Assembly: GCA_964459305.1 (NCBI GenBank)
Contig: CAYWNA010000107.1
Span: forward strand, 1-39,653
DNA from: CAYWNA01 sp964459305
Lineage (GTDB): Bacteria; Planctomycetota; Planctomycetia; Pirellulales; Pirellulaceae
Direction of reading: 5' to 3'
Length of the DNA stretch: 39,653 nt
In this document: positions 34,287 to 39,653 of the stretch, in pieces
How positions within the stretch are numbered: position 1 is the stretch's first letter
How the letters are laid out: the number at the start of each line of letters is the position of its first letter
Notes under the pieces: model-generated
The model's input: the letters and a program-made list of their open reading frames with translations, nothing else
Databases searched by the model: none
Told to the model about the DNA's origin: nothing
Made by a program: the position numbers and the translations under genes

Positions 34287-36611
34287 ATGATCCAACCTCA
34301 ACGTATGATGGCGTGGGGCCCGGCGATCTTGCTGATCTCCTTTTTCGCCGCATCGGCGCAGGAGATTACGCCGCGCCTCGGTTACGCATACCCGGCCGGC
34401 GGGCGCCAGGGTACCACGTTTCAGATCACGCTGGGCGGGCGGTACCTGGACCGTATCAAACGCGTGTACTTCTCCGGTTCCGGCGTTGAGGCAAGGGTGC
34501 TCAACACGATCGAGCCCATGAAGTCGGACGAGGTCGGCGCTTTGCGGCAGAAGCTCAGGAAGCTGACGTCGGTCGCGTTCGACAAGCGGGACGAAAAGAC
34601 CCGCTTGGAGATCGCCGGAATCGAAAGAAAGATCGCCAGCTATCTGGGCGAGACAACGCGACGGCGGGCCCAGCCTGCCATCAGCGAGGCCCTGGCGCTC
34701 GAAGTCGCGATCGCTGCAGACGCAGAGCCGGGCCGGCGAGAAATGAGAGTGGAATCGGCGCGGGGTGTATCAAATCCGATCCGGTTCTGCGTGGGTCAGC
34801 TGCCTGAATTCTGCGAGAACGAACCGGGGGTCGACCCGGAAGCGCAGGGCTACCCAAGCCCGCTCCGCTTCCCGCCCAAGGTGACGACGGATATTTCGCT
34901 GCCGGCCGTGGCCAACGGGCAGCTCATTCCCCACGAGCCGGACTTCGTAGATTGGCGAGCCAAGCGGTTCACGCCCGGCGATGCAGACCGCTACCGCTTC
35001 GAGGCCCGGAAGGGCCAACGGTTGGTCATCGCCGCCAGCGCCCGGGAATTGGTCCCGTATCTGGCCGACGCCGTGCCCGGCTGGTTCCAGGCCACGTTAA
35101 CGCTGTACGATGCCCAGGGGGACGAGTTGGCCTACCACGACGACTACCACTTCCATCCCGATCCGGTCCTCTTCTTCGAGGTCCCCGAGGACGGGCCATA
35201 CGTGATCGAAATCAAGGACGCTATCTACCGCGGCCGTCCGGATTTCGTTTATCGCATCACCATCGGCGAGATTCCTTTCGTGACCAGCATCTTTCCGCTG
35301 GGCGGCCCTGCCGGTGGGCAGACCACCGTCGAGCTGACGGGCTGGAACCTGCCGATGGACAAGTTGACTATGGACACGGGGGACAAGGTATCGGGAATAC
35401 ACCCCCTTTCCGTGCGCAAGGGAGACGCAATTTCAAACACGGTGCCCTTTTCCGTCGACACGCTGCCAGAATGCCTCGAAAAGGAGGCGAACGACTCGCC
35501 AAAGGCCGCCCAGCCAGTGACGCTTCCCGTGATCGTCAACGGTCGGATGGATCGTCCCGGCGACTGGGATGTGTTCCGCGTCGAAGGCCGCGTCGGCGAG
35601 CAGGTCATAGCGGAAGTCACTGCGCGCAGGCTTGCTTCGCCTTTGGATTCCGTGCTCGAATTGACAGATGCCGCGGGCAAGCGATTGGCCTTCAACGACG
35701 ACCATGAAGACAAGGCCGACGCGCTGAACACACACCACGCCGATTCGCTGATCCATTTCACGTTGCCCGCCGACGGCACCTACTTCCTGCGACTGGGGGA
35801 CGCCCAGCATGAGGGCGGTCGGGAATATGCCTACCGTCTGCGGATTAGCCCGCCGAGGCCCGATTTCGCGCTCCGTGTGGTGCCGTCCAGCATCAATGCC
35901 GTCTCCTGGAAACTAAAGCCCGTCACGATCTATGCCCTCCGCAAAGACGGGTTCGACGGCGAGATTGCCCTCTCGTTCCAAGGTGACCCAGCTGGAGTCT
36001 TGATGGATGGCGGCTTGGTGCCGGCCGGGCAGGACCGCATCCGCGCGACGTTGGCGCTCGCACGGTGGTTGGGGGCGGAGCCGGTCAACCTTTGTCTGGA
36101 AGGCCGAGCCACGATCGCCGGCGAAGAGGTTGTGCGCAGGGCCGTGCCCGCCGAGGACATGATGCAGGCCTTTGCCTACAGGCATCTGGTACCCGCCGAA
36201 GAGCTGACACTCGTGCTGCCGGGAGTCGGGAATCCACCGAAGCGTCCCGAGGACCCCCGTGCTTTCCAAAGCATGTGGACGTTGCTCGTCGAGCAACCGA
36301 TAAGGATTCCCGCTGGCGGAGACGCCGAGGTGCAAGCCCGCGTGCCTTGGGACGCGAGCAGGGGCGAGGTCCAAATCGAATTAAGCGATCCGCCGGAAGG
36401 AATCCTCATCGACAAGGTCTCCTGCGCGGATCGGATCGCGACGATCGTGTTGCACGGCGACGCCCAAAAGGCCAAGCCGGGGCTGAAAGGGAACCTGATC
36501 GCCAATGGGTTTCAGAAGAGGACAGAAACAAACAAAGAGGGAAAAACGCGAGAGTACCGCACATTTCTAGGCCCGATGCCGGCCATACCCTTCGAAGTCG
36601 TCAAACCTTAG
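34287..36611 (+). CDS. Exported IPT/TIG and PPC (pre-peptidase C-terminal) domain protein
   Basis: 774 aa. GGAGG is 5 nt before the ATG at 34287. Signal peptide: MMAWGPAILLISFFAASAQ. Residues about 27-100 form an IPT/TIG-like domain (YPAGGRQGTTFQITLGGRYL). Residues about 230-325 form a PPC beta-sandwich (ADRYRFEARKGQRLVIAASA, ATLTLYDAQGDELAYHDD). Residues about 330-390 form a second IPT (IFPLGGPAGGQTTVELTGWN). Residues about 396-520 form a second PPC (DWDVFRVEGRVGEQVIAEV, DSVLELTDAAGKRLAFNDD, LPADGTYFLRLGDAQHEGG). The last 250 residues are beta-rich and unassigned. No catalytic motif. Such proteins often follow DUF1549/1553 and DUF1501 genes in planctomycetes, and all three probably form one transcription unit for an exported complex (inference). 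Confidence 0.9.
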   Translation: MIQPQRMMAWGPAILLISFFAASAQEITPRLGYAYPAGGRQGTTFQITLGGRYLDRIKRVYFSGSGVEARVLNTIEPMKSDEVGALRQKLRKLTSVAFDKRDEKTRLEIAGIERKIASYLGETTRRRAQPAISEALALEVAIAADAEPGRREMRVESARGVSNPIRFCVGQLPEFCENEPGVDPEAQGYPSPLRFPPKVTTDISLPAVANGQLIPHEPDFVDWRAKRFTPGDADRYRFEARKGQRLVIAASARELVPYLADAVPGWFQATLTLYDAQGDELAYHDDYHFHPDPVLFFEVPEDGPYVIEIKDAIYRGRPDFVYRITIGEIPFVTSIFPLGGPAGGQTTVELTGWNLPMDKLTMDTGDKVSGIHPLSVRKGDAISNTVPFSVDTLPECLEKEANDSPKAAQPVTLPVIVNGRMDRPGDWDVFRVEGRVGEQVIAEVTARRLASPLDSVLELTDAAGKRLAFNDDHEDKADALNTHHADSLIHFTLPADGTYFLRLGDAQHEGGREYAYRLRISPPRPDFALRVVPSSINAVSWKLKPVTIYALRKDGFDGEIALSFQGDPAGVLMDGGLVPAGQDRIRATLALARWLGAEPVNLCLEGRATIAGEEVVRRAVPAEDMMQAFAYRHLVPAEELTLVLPGVGNPPKRPEDPRAFQSMWTLLVEQPIRIPAGGDAEVQARVPWDASRGEVQIELSDPPEGILIDKVSCADRIATIVLHGDAQKAKPGLKGNLIANGFQKRTETNKEGKTREYRTFLGPMPAIPFEVVKP

Positions 36612-36744
36612 TCGCGCTGCACTGGTCCGTCGGAAACGCGCGCCTCCTTGTCTTTAGCTCGTCATGGGCATAAGAGTATTTCGGCCATACGAGTTCGAAA
36701 ACTCATTCGCCAATTCTATCGCATTGCCCAGGCGCTGTCTGCCA

Positions 36745-37060
36745 TTACTTCAACACCTCGCCCAGCGCAATGTTGTTGGGACGACCGCCCATCGTCGTAG
36801 CACGCACGAACCACCATGCGCGACCACCCATCACCGAATTCGATCGCGCCGCCGGCTTGCCACACCTCGTCATCAAGTTTCCCATCCACCTTCGGTGGTG
36901 TCTAGCAGCGCCCGCACGCGTACGACTTGTCGAAGCTCCCACGTCCGCTTGATTTTTCGGTGAACGGCTCCCGGAAGTCCATCCTGATCGAAGCCGCCGA
37001 ACCGTCGGCAGCCTGCACGATCACCGAAAGAAGCAGAAAAGCCACAGTGTTTCGTAACAT
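36745..37060 (-). pseudogene. Remnant of a secreted CBM9-like protein gene
   Basis: On the minus strand an ATG at 37060, with GGGAG 10 nt upstream, opens a signal peptide (MLRNTVAFLLLSVIVQAADG) and runs to an in-frame TAG at 36904-36902. The same frame continues past the stop as PPKVDGKLDDEVWQAGGAI, which is the opening motif of family 9 carbohydrate-binding-like domains. Near 36810 sense moves to the next frame, ending in RPNNIALGEVLK and a TAA at 36747-36745, a natural-looking C-terminus. So start, domain opening and end survive, but the middle is deleted, with one stop and one frame change. The rest of 36612-37138 shows no gene. Confidence 0.7.
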
Positions 37061-37138
37061 CTCGGGCGGTCTCCCAACCGCAGTAGCTAGCCTATCCCCA
37101 GACACAGAACGCCTGGGCTCAAGGCAAGAACAAAATTG

Positions 37139-39496
37139 TCAGTCGCAAGGATGAACGTGGAGGAGCCGGGCCGGAATGTCGGCCAGCGGGACCGAAAGCA
37201 CACGCTCGCCCGCTTGGATCTTGGCCGACAGGACTTCTCCCGTGATCAGGTCGCGGATTTCTGATCGGGCGGGCACCTGGAGCGTCAGTTTGACCGTGCC
37301 GTCAGTCCGGCCAAAGTAGTCGGCGACCAGCAGGACCATTTCGTTGCCCTGTCGTATGCCGCTCACACGCCCCGGCAACTCTGTGCGGGCTGCGGCGCCG
37401 ACCAGTTCGCCGTCGACAAGGATCTGCTCGACCGGAGCGATGGCGCGCACGACGCGATTGTAGGCGATCAGGCTTTCTGAGTCCCAAACTCGGCTGGACC
37501 AGAAGTAGACGCCTCGCGCACCGTTGCAGTAACACTCCAGCAATGCCCATTGGAAGCTCTCGCCGGGGAACGTGCCCGCGTCGCCGGGCGTCAGCCACGG
37601 TAACACGTCGCTGCGCGGTAGATGCGAGCGGTCTTTTCGCACTTCGTTGCCGATCAGTTCGAGGTGGTAGGGATACAAACACGTGTAGGTCGACACTTGA
37701 CTACTCTGCATCCACTGCGGGTACATATCGTCGACCGACCAGACGTTCTGGTAGGGACCGCCGGCGCGGAAGTCATATCCGCCGATTTCGAATTCGGGTT
37801 CACTACCGGACTTCGTGACCGCAGCCCGCGCGGCCGTAACCATATCGCGCCACATCTCGTTGCCTTTGGCCACCTGCCACGCCTCCCAGCTTTCCATGCC
37901 CGATGCTTTGTAGTCCTCCTGACAACGCGTACACTTGCGGCAATCGACCGGCCCTTGCCATCCCCAGACTTCGATGTCCAGCGAGGCAAAATGCGGACGA
38001 GCCCGGGCCATCGCCTCCGCGAAACGCTCGATCTCGTTTTTGTAGTGCGGCCCCCGGTACGATACACACAACTTGTCGCCAACCTTGCCATCGGCCAACT
38101 GGTCGCAGATCTCCGGCGTCTTTGCCCCACGGCTCGCCATACGATGAAGCGGCGAGTCGATGTTGACAATGAAGAAGCCTCGACCGCGGGCTTCGTCAAC
38201 CAACTTCCACTCCGGATTGCCCTGGCGCATCCAGTGGGCAAACAGCGAGAAGCTGTTCAAGCCAAGATGGTCCCACACGTCCAGGGCTCCGGGCCATTTG
38301 GCGGTTGCACCAGCGCTCCACCAGCCCAGCCCGACCATGATTCGTTTCAAGCGAGGTGCCGGCGGCACCTCGACCGCGCGCACGGGCAGCTCGACGATTG
38401 GACTTTCCCAGCCCGCGTGTTGGAACTGGTAGCGGAGGTTCCCGTTCTGGCCGTCTTTCCACGCGGAGGCTTGAAGGTAAAGCCGCCCGAACGTCTTGGT
38501 GCTCGATTGGGTTGATCCGGTGAACCGGTAGCGGCGAGCGCCATCGGGCATTGTCTCAGGTTCGACCTCCCTTCCACCCAATTGCCCGCTGCAGAGCTCG
38601 ATTCCCGGCGGCAGGTCGATCGTCATCTCAAGCAATTCTCGTTCTGGCTGTTCTTCCGGCACGACCACACCGACGGGAACCGGCAGGCAGACGTTTGTCG
38701 CCAGCTCCAAATTCGGCTTGTGAAAGTAAGGCTGGGGATGGGTCACAGTGAAATCGCTCGGTTGGCCTCGCTTCGGGTTCTGCGGCGGGCCTGCCGGCGG
38801 ATGGCCACCCTCGTCCGGCTCGTCGGGCCCGTCGGTCGCGATCTTGTACGGTGGGTCTACCATCGGCGATCCGAACACATACAACTCGTCGCTTGCGGCC
38901 AGACCTGTCATGTACATCCGCAAGGCGACCCAGCGGCCGCGGGTTGCGAGATCGGTAAACCTGAGGCAGTGAATCCAACCTTTGCCGGCATCGTCGGGCA
39001 CGTCGAAACGCTCAAAATCGCCCGGACGCCAACGCGAGCATTCAGCCACCTTGATATAGTGCTTGCCATCGTCGCTCACAAAGGCTTCGATCCAACCGGG
39101 AAAGTTGATCCCGGCTTGTGGCGATCCGCCGAGCAGACGGATGGCGATCTCATCGATCCGCGCCATGCGGCCCACATCGACCGCCAGATTCACCCGGCCT
39201 CCGTACGACCAGCCCACGGCCGTCGAGTCGAACCAGATGTGCCGATCCGCGCGTGCCGTGAGCTTGTCATCGGTCAGGTCGGCCCGGTCAGTACCGTTGC
39301 GTTGCGTGAGGCCATAATTGGGCTCTGGTGCAAACACGACAGCCCGGCCCGCCGCCAGATTGGTGCGCCCTTCGGTCGGTGGCAACTCAGCAGCCGGTAG
39401 CCGCGCCATCGCCAAAAGTATCGCTCCGAGAATGAGCATGCTGCGAATGGCCCACTTTCCGATTCTTACTTGTGCCGCTTCTCGTTTCATCGTCAC
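37139..39496 (-). CDS. Secreted discoidin-like plus TIM-barrel-like protein (glycosidase-like)
   Basis: 785 aa from a GTG at 39496, with an ATG two codons later (39490); AAAGGA upstream fits either imperfectly. Signal peptide: IRSMLILGAILLAMARLPAA. Residues about 45-210 resemble an F5/8-type C (discoidin) domain (NLAAGRAVVFAPEPNYG, RIDEIAIRLLGGSPQAG, WIEAFVSDDGKHYIKVAEC, GRWVALRMYMTGLAA). A Pro/Gly/Asp-rich linker follows (about 218-245). After a beta domain (about 255-385), residues about 385-690 have a TIM-barrel rhythm: GLNSFSLFAHWMRQGN, GRGFFIVNIDSPLHRM, FASLDIEVWGWQGPVDC, EFEIGGYDFRAGG, VSTYTCLYPYHLELIG, GARGVYFWSSRVWDS. A CRKCTRC cluster recalls the CxC-x2-C of DUF4838 proteins. The C-terminal 90 residues are a small beta domain. 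Probable glycan-active enzyme, family unassigned. Confidence 0.82.
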   Translation of the reverse strand: MTMKREAAQVRIGKWAIRSMLILGAILLAMARLPAAELPPTEGRTNLAAGRAVVFAPEPNYGLTQRNGTDRADLTDDKLTARADRHIWFDSTAVGWSYGGRVNLAVDVGRMARIDEIAIRLLGGSPQAGINFPGWIEAFVSDDGKHYIKVAECSRWRPGDFERFDVPDDAGKGWIHCLRFTDLATRGRWVALRMYMTGLAASDELYVFGSPMVDPPYKIATDGPDEPDEGGHPPAGPPQNPKRGQPSDFTVTHPQPYFHKPNLELATNVCLPVPVGVVVPEEQPERELLEMTIDLPPGIELCSGQLGGREVEPETMPDGARRYRFTGSTQSSTKTFGRLYLQASAWKDGQNGNLRYQFQHAGWESPIVELPVRAVEVPPAPRLKRIMVGLGWWSAGATAKWPGALDVWDHLGLNSFSLFAHWMRQGNPEWKLVDEARGRGFFIVNIDSPLHRMASRGAKTPEICDQLADGKVGDKLCVSYRGPHYKNEIERFAEAMARARPHFASLDIEVWGWQGPVDCRKCTRCQEDYKASGMESWEAWQVAKGNEMWRDMVTAARAAVTKSGSEPEFEIGGYDFRAGGPYQNVWSVDDMYPQWMQSSQVSTYTCLYPYHLELIGNEVRKDRSHLPRSDVLPWLTPGDAGTFPGESFQWALLECYCNGARGVYFWSSRVWDSESLIAYNRVVRAIAPVEQILVDGELVGAAARTELPGRVSGIRQGNEMVLLVADYFGRTDGTVKLTLQVPARSEIRDLITGEVLSAKIQAGERVLSVPLADIPARLLHVHPCD

Positions 39497-39653
39497 AGCG
39501 TCCTTTCATCGTTGGAAATGAACGTGACCAGTTTCCGAAGGGAATTCCGGAACTCCATAGGCCATGGTGAATACACTTCTTCCGTGCACTTGTGATAGCT
39601 TTCACACACATGCGACAATGGAACATAATCAAGCATCCCTGAAAACAGCACAT

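Noticed and set aside
39387..39653. Minus-strand open frame entering from the right edge
   Set aside because: It overlaps the start of the 37139-39496 gene in another frame, has no motif and probably lies in that gene's promoter and leader.

Overview
The window looks like chromosomal DNA of a planctomycete, probably of the Pirellula/Rhodopirellula type. This rests on family content, not on a marker gene. It has paired DUF1549/DUF1553 and DUF1501 genes, a PPC/IPT surface protein, a giant PKD protein ending in calcium-binding repeats, DUF4838 proteins, a FAD-dependent oxidoreductase with sugar-binding-like domains, and a soluble Ser/Thr kinase. Base composition is moderately GC-rich, genes are widely spaced, and many intergenic gaps hold palindromic repeats. 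No rRNA, tRNA, CRISPR array, transposase or phage gene was seen.

Layout. (1) 39-7300 (+) is a giant surface protein of PKD domains carrying guest domains (two copies of an unnamed beta module, a reelin-like module, a VWA domain). It ends in RTX-like repeats, followed by a strong terminator at 7397-7433. It is cut by a 100-N assembly gap inside a 324-bp tandem repeat; repeat phase predicts 236 (+324n) missing bases. (2) 7575-12194 (+) holds a secreted alpha-barrel protein and a large DUF4838 protein with a second, decayed copy of its own fold at the C-terminus, next to a 129-bp inverted-repeat element. (3) 12359-15004 (-) is a Ser/Thr kinase fused to an Hsp70-like chaperone, the most unusual gene here. 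(4) 15454-24850 (-) is a same-strand run: parallel beta-helix protein, LamG/FAD oxidoreductase/discoidin protein, small membrane protein, FG-GAP propeller, TIM-barrel-like protein. (5) 25038-29684 (+) holds an LVIVD propeller, an Fe-S-type flavodoxin-fold protein and a second DUF4838 protein. (6) 29703-30662 (-) is an arylsulfotransferase-like propeller. (7) 30950-36611 (+) is a DUF1549/1553, DUF1501, PPC/IPT run. (8) 36745-37060 (-) is the wreck of a secreted CBM9-like gene. (9) 37139-39496 (-) is a secreted discoidin plus TIM-barrel-like protein.

How the genes may work together (inference): most products carry export signals and folds used to bind or cut complex polysaccharides or to build the cell surface. 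I read the window as an accessory surface and polysaccharide-utilisation region. I see no SusC/D pair, sulfatase, transporter or dedicated regulator, so the substrate cannot be named. The kinase-Hsp70 protein is the only obvious cytoplasmic signalling or proteostasis gene. Starts were moved to internal ATG/GTG codons where a clear Shine-Dalgarno sequence and signal peptide supported it.
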